This document shows positions 23,301 to 32,040 of a stretch of DNA of 41,584 bases, one piece after another. The notes under the pieces were generated by a model. That model was not told the origin of the DNA and did not search any database. It saw only the letters and a program-made list of their open reading frames with translations. Position 1 is the first letter of the stretch. The number at the start of each line of letters is the position of its first letter. Source of the DNA: Nodosilinea sp. P-1105 (lineage in GTDB: Bacteria; Cyanobacteriota; Cyanobacteriia; Phormidesmidales; Phormidesmidaceae); assembly GCF_012911975.1 (NCBI RefSeq), contig NZ_SMDQ01000052.1:1-41584 (forward strand), in the 5' to 3' direction. A program made the position numbers and the translations under genes.

Positions 23301-23861
23301 TCACTCATCCAGCAGGCGCCGCACAGATACCTCAATATCGGGAAACGCCAGGGGGGTGAGTATGCCTGTGGTTAAGGTCATTTTGGCTTGATAAAGCCCG
23401 TCATCGGGGTAGCGCATCACCATCAGCTCCATGGCTTTCAGGTTAACGATCCAATATTCAGCAATGCCCGCCGCGGCATAGGCTTTGGCCTTGGGGTCAA
23501 CATCTTTCTTGAAGCTAGCGTTGGAAAATTCAACCAGCCAAAAAATGTTTTCTGGATAGGGATGATGCTGTAAATACTCGCGCCCTAAGGGCTGCACCAC
23601 GGCAATGTCTGGCTCTGGCTCAGATTGGGTTGCAGGAATGGTGATGGGCTTACCTTGCAAAACTTCGGCGCGATCGCCCAGCACCTGTTCTAGATATTTC
23701 GCTGCGGTGCGGCTGTAGTAGGCATGGGGTTCTCCCTCCGGCGACATTTCGATGATCTCTCCGTTCAGTAACTCTACCCGGCGATCGGCGAGAATGCCGA
23801 CTTCGATCATCTGGTGGTATTGCTCAAGGGTCCACTTGGCTACTGCAACGTGGGGTGTCAT
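23301..23861 (-). CDS. Uma2-family protein (DUF820), third copy
   Basis: This 186-residue protein contains ILADRRVELLNGEIIEMSPE near the N-terminus, SEPEPDIAVV (the PD motif) and ENIFWLVEFSNASFKKDVDPKA (E-x-x with a following K), then AGIAEYWIVNLKAMEL. All core Uma2 motifs are present, so it is the best-preserved of the three copies. It lies upstream of the TIR-AAA_35 gene with a gap of 121 bases, in the same orientation. The Uma2 function is unknown; the fold predicts a nuclease. Confidence 0.9.
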   Translation of the reverse strand: MTPHVAVAKWTLEQYHQMIEVGILADRRVELLNGEIIEMSPEGEPHAYYSRTAAKYLEQVLGDRAEVLQGKPITIPATQSEPEPDIAVVQPLGREYLQHHPYPENIFWLVEFSNASFKKDVDPKAKAYAAAGIAEYWIVNLKAMELMVMRYPDDGLYQAKMTLTTGILTPLAFPDIEVSVRRLLDE

Positions 23862-24040
23862 GGCTCACTCGCTTGCCACCGCTGGCACTGGGGGGAATTG
23901 CCTGTAACTCTATTCTGCCAGATAGGTCTGCCAGACAGGGGACCACGGAGTGAACTCTAGGGATACCATCCGCCCAGGATGCAATTGTCCGCCATGGGTT
24001 GCTTCCCCCCAAATCCAACCAGCGATGCACAGGCAACCCC

Positions 24041-24075
24041 CTTCTGCCTTCTGCCTTCTGCCTTCTGCCTTCTGC
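24041..24075. repeat. Heptanucleotide tandem repeat (5 x CTTCTGC)
   Basis: Five perfect copies of CTTCTGC end exactly at the base before the stop codon of the amidase gene (CTA, 24076-24078). Such short tandem heptamers are a known feature of cyanobacterial genomes. The rest of 23862-24040 holds nothing I can name. Confidence 0.9.
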
Positions 24076-25611
24076 CTACCGCCCCAGGTAGTCCAAGATG
24101 CCGCGGGCAATGCCATCGGCGATGCGGTTCACGGCGGCGGGATCGCGGAAGCGGGCGGCGTCTTCGGCCCCGGTGACAAAACCAGTTTCCACCAGCACGG
24201 CGGGCATGGTGGTATGGCGCAGTACATAGAACCGGGCCTGACGCACACCGCGATCGCGCATATCCGTATTCCGCAAAACGCTGCTATGGATACTGCGGGC
24301 CAGTCGCTCGCCGCTGGACAGGTAGTAGGTTTCCAGGCCATTCACCTCGGGGCGAGACATGCTGATGGCATTGGCGTGGATGCTGACAAACAGATCGGCC
24401 CCGGCTCGATTGGCCATTTGGGTCCGCCCTTCCAGGCTGACATAGACATCACTGTCCCGGGTCATTAGCACCGTCAGACCCGCCGCCTGGAGTTGCTGCC
24501 GCAGCCGATTCGAGATGGTGGTGTTGATGTCCTTTTCTCGCAGGCCGCCGATGCCGATGGCCCCAGGGTCGCGCCCGCCGTGGCCGGGGTCGATCATCAC
24601 CGTGGTGGACCCTCGGGGCACGGGGGGGAGGGTGGGGGTAGCCGCCACCGCAGGGGCCGCCGCACTGAGGATTTGGGCGGGCAGATTGGCATTAACTAAC
24701 CGACGATGCACCTCGTCCGCCCGCTGGCGTTCACTAAATAGCCCCACCTGCACCACCGCCTGACCATCCACCGTGGTGCGAAACGCACTGGGTTCAATAT
24801 TGCGTACCTGCGGCAGGGTGGCCGGACCCGCGATCGGCACCACCACCCGGAAGTGGTTGCCAGCATTGGCAGCACCACCGCTGGGAGGCGGCGTTTGCAA
24901 TACCGGGGTCTGGGCCGTAGCCGACGGGGAAGATGGCGGCGAAGATGGTGGGGGGGCGGTCATGGTGGCGCTGAGCCCTGGGGCACTGGCTACTGGTCCA
25001 GACTCCCCATCTCCACGGGTGGCGGTGGCCACATTCATCGGGCCATCGTGGCTGAGGTAAATGTGGCCCAGGGGCTGGCCATTATAGATGCGGCGGGCCA
25101 ACTGCCAGCCAGGATTGAGCCGAAAGCGTAGAAACCCATCGGCGCGGCCATGGGTACGGCCAATTTCAATCGGCGGCTGACTGCGATCGCGGCTATGGCG
25201 GGCAAACAGCACTAGATCGTTCTGCCGGGTGGAAATTTCTAGCCGGTACTGTACCCCCAGATCTGCCCCATTCACCCGGACCGAATAGCCGTTACTGTCG
25301 GTCTTGCGCTTGCAGGCCCCGGTAAAGTCAAAATTCACCAGCAGCGGGTCCACCACCACCGGCCCATCTCCCTGCTGTTGTTCTTGCCAGCACTGCCGCT
25401 GATTCGGCACCTGCTCTAAAATCATCAGGTTATGGAAGGCCCCATCTCTCACTGGGCTGGCGATCGCCACTACCCGGTCTGGGGGAATGGGCTGTTGGTC
25501 AAACTGCTGGGCTAGGGCTTCAGGGACTAGGGCCAGGCTGGTAACCATGGCCGCTGCCGTAGCTGCCAGGGCTGTCAATGGACGAGACAAGGAACGAGAC
25601 AAGGTTGCCAT
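24076..25611 (-). CDS. DUF3747-N-acetylmuramoyl-L-alanine amidase fusion
   Basis: This 511-residue exported enzyme has a signal peptide at residues 1-34 (ending EALAQQ). A DUF3747 domain covers about 36-195 (CWQEQQQ, LLVNFDFTGACKRKTDSNGY, GHIYLSHDG). A low-complexity proline/serine linker follows, then a short SPOR-like repeat (VVQVGLFSERQRADEVHRRL). The Amidase_3 domain covers about 335-510. Its zinc ligands are visible in IDPGHGG, GLREKD and SIHANA, and the catalytic glutamate in VLVETGF. It should cleave the amide between MurNAc and L-alanine in the cell wall during septation or remodelling. DUF3747 is found mainly in cyanobacteria and its role is unknown. Confidence 0.9.
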   Translation of the reverse strand: MATLSRSLSRPLTALAATAAAMVTSLALVPEALAQQFDQQPIPPDRVVAIASPVRDGAFHNLMILEQVPNQRQCWQEQQQGDGPVVVDPLLVNFDFTGACKRKTDSNGYSVRVNGADLGVQYRLEISTRQNDLVLFARHSRDRSQPPIEIGRTHGRADGFLRFRLNPGWQLARRIYNGQPLGHIYLSHDGPMNVATATRGDGESGPVASAPGLSATMTAPPPSSPPSSPSATAQTPVLQTPPPSGGAANAGNHFRVVVPIAGPATLPQVRNIEPSAFRTTVDGQAVVQVGLFSERQRADEVHRRLVNANLPAQILSAAAPAVAATPTLPPVPRGSTTVMIDPGHGGRDPGAIGIGGLREKDINTTISNRLRQQLQAAGLTVLMTRDSDVYVSLEGRTQMANRAGADLFVSIHANAISMSRPEVNGLETYYLSSGERLARSIHSSVLRNTDMRDRGVRQARFYVLRHTTMPAVLVETGFVTGAEDAARFRDPAAVNRIADGIARGILDYLGR

Positions 25612-25887
25612 AGTGAGTTGCGAAACAGGGCGTGAGTTGCGAAAGCCGGAATGACGAAGAGAGCACCATCAGGTGGAGTAGGGTTCAGGCCGCCGTGGTG
25701 AGAGAGGTAACCCCTGGTCTTCGGCCTAAACCATGGGTAAGCGATGACCTAGCCCCCAAGTAAACCCCAGCCAGGCTTGAAGCTAACCTAGAATCTCCAA
25801 TCCTAATCCTGATTTTGGGTGGCCTCACGACAATTGCGGTTTTAGGTGTCGCAGTTTACCAATTGTCCTTGACCTTAAACAAGGCAC
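25612..25887. other. Intergenic region upstream of the amidase
   Basis: There is no gene. A directly repeated GTGAGTTGCGAAA occurs near the amidase start (about 25614-25640) and could be a regulatory iteration. The remainder shows no recognisable feature. Confidence 0.3.
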
Positions 25888-25919
25888 ACACAAAACCGGC
25901 CCAGGGATCCTGGGCCGGT
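25888..25919 (-). terminator. Intrinsic terminator of desA
   Basis: ACCGGCCCA (25895-25903) and TGGGCCGGT (25911-25919) form a perfect 9-bp stem whose loop is GGGATCC. On the minus strand it is followed by TTTTGTGTG. It lies 30 bases downstream of the desA stop. Confidence 0.85.
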
Positions 25920-25949
25920 ACAGCTCTCCTCAAGGGGGATAGGGCTTTT

Positions 25950-27002
25950 CTATCGTGATTGATGAGTTATGTCCCGAAACCGTTGGTAGGCTTGCTCGGG
26001 ATGGTAGATATGGCATTGCTGGGTGATGGTGCACATCAAATCCCAGGAAAAGTGAGTTTCCCTCATTAGTGGCCCCCAATGCTGCTTCAGCGAAGCATAG
26101 GCCGGCCGCAGGTTATAGGACGGAATACCCACTGAAACATGGTGGGGAACATGGACGTTAATATCGTGACACAGCACCTCGACCCAGCGGGGATAGTCAC
26201 AGTGCAGGGTGCCTGAGAGCTGTGACTCGACCTCATTCCAGGTTTCCCCGGGGCGAAACTGAATCTCGGGGATGGTATGGTGCACCAGGGTAAAGGTGCT
26301 CATCCAAAAGTGGTAGCCCAGCCAGGGCATCAGCCAGTATTTGACAATACCCCAGGGACCAGCCAGCCAGTACAGGGTAGGGAAAAAGACAGCGGCAAAC
26401 AACGCTACCGCCAAAATTGAGCGGCTAACCTTCTTGCGATCGCGGGGCTCAAAGTTCCGTAGATCAAAATGCAACACCGCCCAGTGGGCCACTGACGCCA
26501 ACCACCAGAGCCAGCCTCGCATGCCCTGGTAAATCCACTGCAAGACCCGGTTGGCGTTGATGTACTCGTCCTCAGGCCAGGGAGCCCAGGCATTATCGAT
26601 ATCCATATTATTCGTATGGCGGTGGTGAATATCGTGCAGCAGCCGCCAGCTATGGAAGGGATACATCAGCGGCAGCATAATCACTGTGCCCAACCAATTA
26701 TTCACCCAGCGCCGATTGGCAAAGGACCGATGGCCGCAGTCGTGACCAATTACAAAAAAACCGGTTAGAGCAGTTCCGGTCAAAAACCAGGCCACTGGCA
26801 GCAAAAACCAGGGCGACAGCGCGATCGCGCCATAGCTGATGGCTACAGCTACCATACTCAGCAACACCGAAAACCAGGCTTTGCGGGGATCTTTTTGGAA
26901 ATAAACTTTAGGGATTGTCTGAATCACCTGTTTCAGGGTCAAGGGGCGATCCAAAATAGCATCTGAAATCCGAGCGGATGATGGCTCAATCGTTGCAGTC
27001 AA
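25950..27002 (-). CDS. desA: Delta-12 acyl-lipid fatty-acid desaturase (DesA type)
   Basis: The protein has 350 residues. The three histidine boxes are GHDCGHRSF (87-91), HDIHHRHTN (123-127) and HVPHH near 288, with the conserved DYPRWVEVLCHDIN before the last. The N-terminus MTATIEP and the C-terminal QCHIYHPEQAYQ closely resemble Synechocystis DesA as I remember it, which introduces the delta-12 double bond into oleoyl lipids in the membranes and matters for chilling tolerance. The start codon is TTG (27000-27002), supported by homology and by a GGAG 10 bases upstream. It has its own terminator. About four transmembrane spans are visible. Confidence 0.9.
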   Translation of the reverse strand: MTATIEPSSARISDAILDRPLTLKQVIQTIPKVYFQKDPRKAWFSVLLSMVAVAISYGAIALSPWFLLPVAWFLTGTALTGFFVIGHDCGHRSFANRRWVNNWLGTVIMLPLMYPFHSWRLLHDIHHRHTNNMDIDNAWAPWPEDEYINANRVLQWIYQGMRGWLWWLASVAHWAVLHFDLRNFEPRDRKKVSRSILAVALFAAVFFPTLYWLAGPWGIVKYWLMPWLGYHFWMSTFTLVHHTIPEIQFRPGETWNEVESQLSGTLHCDYPRWVEVLCHDINVHVPHHVSVGIPSYNLRPAYASLKQHWGPLMRETHFSWDLMCTITQQCHIYHPEQAYQRFRDITHQSR

Positions 27003-27550
27003 GGAATAATCTCCACAAAGTCAATAACGTCAATATTTGATATTTGATTTCAGCCCAAAAAGGCCTGGAGGCCACCAGTGAGCCACCAGGCCAACTTCTA
27101 AGCCATGTTTAGCACCAAGCCAGTTCTCGCCCAAGGAATTGCCCCACAGGGGAAACATCGGTGAGCAATGTGGCCACAAGCCAAAATACCTCATCCGCCG
27201 CACGGCCAGATCTTCAGACAACGCCCACAGGTCAGGGCTGCTGGCTAAACCCTTAGATGAGATTGCTTATAATTCCTTAACATTTATAGCACATCAACCC
27301 TGATCACACCGCTAAAGCCAGTGTTTTCCGTGATCCCTGCCTCGTCAAGCTTGCATTCTATGAACTTCAGCCCCAGCCCACCCAGCCCTAAGAGACAATG
27401 AACATAGCCTTAACTACAGAATGATTGAGGCCCAATTTGAGGATCTACAGCACTTTGTCAGCGAGACCTCTTCAGTTGGGGCTGAGTTGATGGCAGTTAT
27501 GTCAGTTGCCGGTTAAGGCTTCCCTAGTTAAATTGCGGAGGCTGTACGCC
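27003..27550. other. Divergent region between desA and the pentapeptide gene
   Basis: On the desA side, GGCCTGGAGG (27062-27071) pairs with CCACCAGGCC (27083-27092), 9 of 10 bases, giving a hairpin in the likely desA leader. A short plus-strand frame from ATG 27421 to TAA 27514-27516 encodes 31 residues (MIEAQFEDLQHFVSETSSVG then AELMAVMSVAG); it could be a tiny gene but has no recognised family. AT-rich stretches around 27260-27290 may hold promoter elements. Confidence 0.35.
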
Positions 27551-28081
27551 ATGGATATTCAACAGTTTTTGCACGAGTACAATCAGGGCGATCGCAACTT
27601 TTCCGGGTTGCATCTCCACAGTGTCGATTTACGTGGGGTCAACCTTAGCGGTATTGATCTCAGTGGGGCTGACCTTTCCCAAGCCGATCTGAGTGGGGCT
27701 GATTTGTCTCGGGCCAACCTGGAACGCGCCAACCTGACCGATGCCGACCTAACCGGGGTCGATCTCAGTGGGGCCAATCTGAAGCACATCAACCTGATTG
27801 GGGCAGACCTCAGTCGGGCCAGCTTAATTGGGGCAGACCTCAGCTATGCCGACCTGCGCACCGCCGAGTTAGAACAATCTGATCTGCGGGGGGCAATTTT
27901 GCGCGAGGTGGCCCTGAGCGGGGCAAATCTCACCCATGCCAACCTGATCAGTGCTTGGGTGGAAAACACCGACCTGCAAGAAGCTGAACTGGGAGGCGCC
28001 AATTTGCACCTGGTGCGGCATCGCGGTATGGACAGCCCCCTAGCGGACAGTTCTCGCTGGATTTCTTGGGGCCTACACTAG
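27551..28081 (+). CDS. Pentapeptide-repeat protein
   Basis: The protein has 176 residues from the ATG at 27551, which has GGAGG nine bases upstream; earlier in-frame starts give an unrelated leader. After a short N-terminal MDIQQFLHEYNQGDRNFSG, residues about 20-155 are a right-handed quadrilateral helix of A(D/N)LxX repeats such as LSGADLSQADLSGADLSRAN. Cyanobacteria carry many such proteins, most of unknown function; some bind gyrase or act in thylakoids. No signal peptide is visible, so it is probably cytoplasmic. Its last nine bases overlap the 3' end of the convergent gene. Confidence 0.88.
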   Translation: MDIQQFLHEYNQGDRNFSGLHLHSVDLRGVNLSGIDLSGADLSQADLSGADLSRANLERANLTDADLTGVDLSGANLKHINLIGADLSRASLIGADLSYADLRTAELEQSDLRGAILREVALSGANLTHANLISAWVENTDLQEAELGGANLHLVRHRGMDSPLADSSRWISWGLH

Positions 28082-28549
28082 TCGCCGTAGCCGCTTATAC
28101 AACGCCCAGCTTAAGCTAGCCCCGATGGTCATGGCCAGTGGTCCCATGGCGGAGGCAAACATGTAGTGCTGGTCTTCGGTGGCGTCCAGCACAATGCCGT
28201 CATAGATGATGCCTTTGTCGCCCACAGGTACGGTCCAGTAGTCTGCGTGGCTTTGGTCACCGTCGCTGTCTTCGATGGCGATTTCCCAGTCACCGGGAAT
28301 TGACTCATCTGGCACAAATGTAAAGCGCCCCTGGCTATCGGTAGAGGTGGCTAGCCAGGGCTGGCTGGGGTCGTTGGGGGCATAGATAGTGACCTCTGCG
28401 CCAGCAAAGGGTTCACCCGTGCTAAACATTGACTGAAATTCTAGTTGGTCACCCAGGGTAAAAAAGGTTTCGACCTGGTGGGCCCAGGCCTGGGTGGGGA
28501 ACCCAATCAGGGCTAGGCATAGAACCAGGGCAAACAGCAGCCGTTTCAT
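28073..28549 (-). CDS. Exported carboxypeptidase-regulatory-like protein (DUF4198-like)
   Basis: The protein has 158 residues from the ATG at 28549; the longer open frame runs through a repeat element and is not credible. It has a signal peptide (MKRLLFALVLCLALIGF, cut near AWAHQ), then a histidine-first mature end (HQVETFF) as seen in DUF4198/NikK-type periplasmic metal-transport accessory proteins. A beta-sandwich domain follows (FAGAEVTIYAPND, TDSQGRFTFVPDE, PGDWEIAIED). A hydrophobic C-terminal helix (AMTIGASLSWALYKRLRR) anchors it in a membrane. No transporter gene is adjacent, so a nickel/cobalt role is only suggestive. It overlaps the pentapeptide gene by nine bases. Confidence 0.72.
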   Translation of the reverse strand: MKRLLFALVLCLALIGFPTQAWAHQVETFFTLGDQLEFQSMFSTGEPFAGAEVTIYAPNDPSQPWLATSTDSQGRFTFVPDESIPGDWEIAIEDSDGDQSHADYWTVPVGDKGIIYDGIVLDATEDQHYMFASAMGPLAMTIGASLSWALYKRLRRLV

Positions 28550-28643
28550 AGGGCCTCTACAAGGATCAAGTACGTCGCCCATTGTAGCGAGACACGAAAA
28601 CCATGATCCTGCTTTTGGTGAAACTCGGATAATAACGTCGTCT

Positions 28644-28690
28644 CTCGTTCCCATGCTCTGTGTGGGAATGCTCCCCAGAGGCTCTGCCTC
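28644..28690. repeat. Dispersed repeat family R2, copy 2
   Basis: This 47-bp unit (CTCGTTCCCATGCTCTG to GGCTCTGCCTC) differs from the unit at 15871-15917 at two positions. It forms the same GTTCCCA/TGGGAA hairpin. It lies 95 bases upstream of the DUF4198-like gene's start codon. Confidence 0.85.
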
Positions 28691-28735
28691 CGCCTTTTGT
28701 AGCCCACTCAAGAGAAGCCACTCCGGGTCTACACC

Positions 28736-29710
28736 CTAAATCCCTTTAAACCAGCAGTCGGAGAAATCGCGATTCACCCCTTGCCAGCCTGTCTTGATGC
28801 CGCTGCGGCGAATGCCGCCCCGCTGCCCATCAAACCCGACAATCTCGCCCCCCATTTCCGGAATTACCCGGCAGGCATAGAGGCCAGAACCTTCGGCCAG
28901 CAGGGTGTAAGGGCTGGGGGATAGGGTGGTCCAATGGGGGCCACTAAACCCCTGTAGCCCACCGGCCGGGGCGATCGCCGCTTCGCTATCATGCTTGGCC
29001 CAGCAGGAAAAGACCAACTCGTACTGCCCCTGGGCAGTTTGGTAGAGCTGGGGTACTTCGATTTCCGAGAATCGCTCGGGCTGCACCAGGGGATCCAGAT
29101 AGTCCCACTGACTTTGGCTAAAGTCATTATTTTTGAGTTTTAGCAGCCCCACCGCCCCGCTCCGACCGAGGGGCGCATCGGTCACCTTAGCGGCCACCAG
29201 CATATAGATTTGCCCCTGATCTCGAAACAAAAACGGATCCCGCCAGGCATGGACGGTGCTATCCCCCGGCACCGTCTTGGGCTGGTAGCTGTGCCCAGGG
29301 GAAATACCCAGGGCTGTCACTTGCCAGCGATCGCTGGTTAAGTCTGGGCAATAGGCCATGCCAATCGCCTGGGTCATGCCATCATCCTGGTGGCGACGGC
29401 GGCCAGTAAAAAACCACAGATAGCCATTGCCTACCCGAATCACATCCCCGCTCCACAGGGCGGCCTCGGCCCAGTGATCGGTCGGGGGGATTAACACGCG
29501 ATCGCGGCGGCCATCCCCCCAGTCGATGTGGCTAAAGTCTGGGGTCATAGCATGGCCTAGCCACGTGGCAAAGTGGTGCTGCCCCAGTGGCACCAAGGCG
29601 GTCTCAGCACTCAGGTAAAACACATGATATTGCCCAGCCGCCGCGTCAAAGACATACCAAAAGTCCCACACGTAGCGTCGGGGATGCTGTACCGCAGGAA
29701 ATGTGATCAC
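28736..29710 (-). CDS. Glycosyl hydrolase-like five-bladed propeller (GH32/43/68 group)
   Basis: The protein has 324 residues from the GTG at 29710. Three acidic positions are consistent with the retaining or inverting propeller families: an aspartate in YVWDFWYVFD near residue 16 followed by YHVFYL, the aspartate of WRDPFLF near 158, and the glutamate of SEIEVPQL near 215. No signal peptide is evident, so it is probably intracellular. Substrate may be sucrose-derived or fructan-like, but this cannot be decided. It is a single gene between two repeats and reads toward the DUF4198-like gene. Confidence 0.7.
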   Translation of the reverse strand: MITFPAVQHPRRYVWDFWYVFDAAAGQYHVFYLSAETALVPLGQHHFATWLGHAMTPDFSHIDWGDGRRDRVLIPPTDHWAEAALWSGDVIRVGNGYLWFFTGRRRHQDDGMTQAIGMAYCPDLTSDRWQVTALGISPGHSYQPKTVPGDSTVHAWRDPFLFRDQGQIYMLVAAKVTDAPLGRSGAVGLLKLKNNDFSQSQWDYLDPLVQPERFSEIEVPQLYQTAQGQYELVFSCWAKHDSEAAIAPAGGLQGFSGPHWTTLSPSPYTLLAEGSGLYACRVIPEMGGEIVGFDGQRGGIRRSGIKTGWQGVNRDFSDCWFKGI

Positions 29711-30065
29711 TGGCTACTCAAAAGTCTCCATTGATGGTGATACCCTTACCCTAACCTGGGGGCAATAACCGGGGGCTGACAGGTTGGCCTGTTTGGGCTC
29801 AAGAGAGATAGCCCCCCATCAGTACCCTTGCGGCACAGGGAGCAATGCTCAGCAGGATGGCCCCGGCAGATGATGGGAGCTGACCATTACCTTGCCCCCG
29901 ATCAGGGTAGATTCCTAGGGCAGCCAAGGCGTAAATTAGATTTAAACCAAATCCAAGTCCAGACCTGGAGTTCTGTCTGCGGGAAAACTCCAGATCTCGA
30001 GCTGGACTTGGCCTAGATCACAATTGAGAACACCCTTTACCCCCTTAGCCGACTAGGATTGTGCC
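29711..30065 (+). promoter_or_regulatory. ilvD leader with a long hairpin at 29953-30011
   Basis: CCAAGTCCAG (29953-29962) pairs with CTGGACTTGG (30002-30011), and inside it CTGGAGTT pairs with AACTCCAG, giving a long two-part stem that ends 54 bases before the ilvD ATG. There is no T-run after it, so it is not a plain terminator. An attenuator or a regulator site is possible. The remainder of this region shows nothing else. Confidence 0.55.
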
Positions 30066-31910
30066 ATGCTGACCTATCGATCTAAAACGTCCACCCAGGG
30101 ACGTAATATGGCCGGTGCCCGGGCCCTTTGGCGGGCCACTGGTATGCAAACCGAAGACTTTGATAAACCGATTATCGCTGTTGCCAACTCCTTTACCCAA
30201 TTTGTGCCTGGGCATGTTCATTTGAAGGATCTGGGACAATTAGTCTGCCGCGAAATCGAAGCGGCTGGGGGGGTGGCTAAGGAGTTCAATACCATTGCCG
30301 TAGATGACGGCATTGCCATGGGCCACGACGGCATGCTCTACAGCTTGCCCTCCCGCGAAATCATTGCCGATTCCGTGGAGTACATGGTCAACGCCCACTG
30401 TGCCGATGCCTTGGTTTGCATTTCCAACTGCGACAAAATCACCCCTGGCATGTTGATGGCGGCCCTGCGGCTAAATATTCCTACGGTGTTTGTTTCCGGT
30501 GGTCCGATGGAAGCGGGCAAAACAAAACTGGCGGAGAACAAGCTGGATCTGGTAGACGCCATGGTGGCCGCCGCCAACGATACCCTCAGTGATCAAGAGG
30601 TGGAAGAGTATGAGCGCTCCGCCTGCCCCACCTGCGGATCTTGCTCCGGCATGTTCACAGCGAATTCCATGAACTGCTTAACCGAGGCCATCGGCCTCTC
30701 CTTGCCCGGTAACGGCACCACCCTGGCCACCCACTTTGACCGCAAGGATCTCTTCCTGAACGCGGCCCGCACCATCGTCAGCATTACCCGTCGCTACTAC
30801 GAGCAGGGGGATGACTCGGTGCTCCCCCGGTCGGTGGCCAGCTTCAAAGCCTTTGAAAATGCCATGATGTTAGACATTGCCATGGGTGGGTCCACCAACA
30901 CCATTCTGCACCTGTTGGCCGCCGCCCAGGAAGCCGAAGTTGATTTCACCCTGACCGATATTGATCGGCTGTCACGACAGGTGCCGCAACTGTGTAAGGT
31001 GGCCCCTAACACCCCCCTCTACCATGTCGAAGATGTTCACCGGGCTGGTGGCATCCCTAGCATTTTGGGGGAATTGGATCGGGCGGGACTGCTGCACACG
31101 GACGTGCCCACGGTGCACAGCGAAACCATGAAAGCGGCGCTCGATCGCTGGGATGTGATTCGCACCGATGACCCAGCGGTGCACACCTTTTTCACAGCCG
31201 GTCCGGCGGGGATTCCCACCCAGCAAGCTTTTAGTCAGTCAACCCGTTGGCCCTCCTTAGATCTGGATCGGCAAAATGGCTGTATCCGCAGCCTTGATCA
31301 TGCCTATAGCCGCGAGGGGGGACTGGCCGTACTCTATGGCAACCTGGCCGAGCAAGGCTGCATCGTCAAGACGGCGGGGGTCGACGAGAGCATTCTGGTG
31401 TTTGCAGGGCGGGCGCGCATCTACGAAAGCCAGGATGGTGCCGTCAATGGCATTCTTAAGGACGAGGTCCAACCCGGAGATGTGGTGATTATCCGCTATG
31501 AAGGCCCCCGAGGAGGACCGGGGATGCAGGAAATGCTCTACCCCACCAGTTACCTGAAATCGAAGGGGCTGGGTAAAGTGTGTGCCCTACTCACGGATGG
31601 ACGTTTCTCGGGGGGCACCTCAGGGCTCTCGATTGGCCATGCGTCACCCGAGGCGGCAGCGGGTGGGGCCATTGGCTTGGTGGAAGACGGCGATCGCATC
31701 CTGATTGATATTCCCAATCGCAGCATTAATGTGGACATTTCCCCCGAGGCACTCGCCGCCCGTCGGGCCGCTATGGAAGCCAAGGGGAAAGTCGCCTGGA
31801 AACCAGCCCAGCCCCGCAAGCGTCGGGTCACAGCGGCCCTCAAGGCTTACGCCCTGCTGGCCACCAGCGCTGACCGGGGGGCCGTCCGCAACCTGGACTT
31901 GCTGGAGTAA
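30066..31910 (+). CDS. ilvD: Dihydroxy-acid dehydratase
   Basis: This 614-residue protein catalyses the dehydration of dihydroxy-isovalerate and dihydroxy-methylvalerate, the third common step of isoleucine/valine synthesis. The Fe-S cluster ligands are visible in [11 protein letters not shown] and [11 protein letters not shown]. Signature segments [29 protein letters not shown] and [14 protein letters not shown] closely resemble the long (about 616-residue) enterobacterial IlvD. The enzyme I know from Synechocystis is a shorter type of about 560 residues, so this copy may be transferred. It is a single gene with a hairpin-containing leader, followed by a minisatellite. Confidence 0.95.
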   Translation: MLTYRSKTSTQGRNMAGARALWRATGMQTEDFDKPIIAVANSFTQFVPGHVHLKDLGQLVCREIEAAGGVAKEFNTIAVDDGIAMGHDGMLYSLPSREIIADSVEYMVNAHCADALVCISNCDKITPGMLMAALRLNIPTVFVSGGPMEAGKTKLAENKLDLVDAMVAAANDTLSDQEVEEYERSACPTCGSCSGMFTANSMNCLTEAIGLSLPGNGTTLATHFDRKDLFLNAARTIVSITRRYYEQGDDSVLPRSVASFKAFENAMMLDIAMGGSTNTILHLLAAAQEAEVDFTLTDIDRLSRQVPQLCKVAPNTPLYHVEDVHRAGGIPSILGELDRAGLLHTDVPTVHSETMKAALDRWDVIRTDDPAVHTFFTAGPAGIPTQQAFSQSTRWPSLDLDRQNGCIRSLDHAYSREGGLAVLYGNLAEQGCIVKTAGVDESILVFAGRARIYESQDGAVNGILKDEVQPGDVVIIRYEGPRGGPGMQEMLYPTSYLKSKGLGKVCALLTDGRFSGGTSGLSIGHASPEAAAGGAIGLVEDGDRILIDIPNRSINVDISPEALAARRAAMEAKGKVAWKPAQPRKRRVTAALKAYALLATSADRGAVRNLDLLE

Positions 31911-32040
31911 TATTCCGCAGCCGGGCAGACACACCGGTCTGCCCCTACGGATTTGAAAACCGAAAAAAGAAAAGAGAAGAACGAAACCTCTCTCCCATTC
32001 CTGCTGCTGCGCACCGGCTCCGCCCTAAGTTCTTTGCTTT

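Noticed and set aside
24041-24075. Coding role for the CTTCTGC heptamers
   Set aside because: The array lies just outside the amidase frame, and the frames it opens on either strand are low-complexity.
27030-27221. 63-codon open frame upstream of desA
   Set aside because: It overlaps the leader hairpin, has no ribosome-binding site and no recognisable composition.
28550-28711. N-terminal extension of the DUF4198-like gene
   Set aside because: The extra residues are encoded by repeat R2, and a perfect signal peptide starts at the internal ATG.
30338-31843. Long antisense frames within ilvD
   Set aside because: They are expected from the GC-rich codon use of the sense gene, and none shows family motifs.
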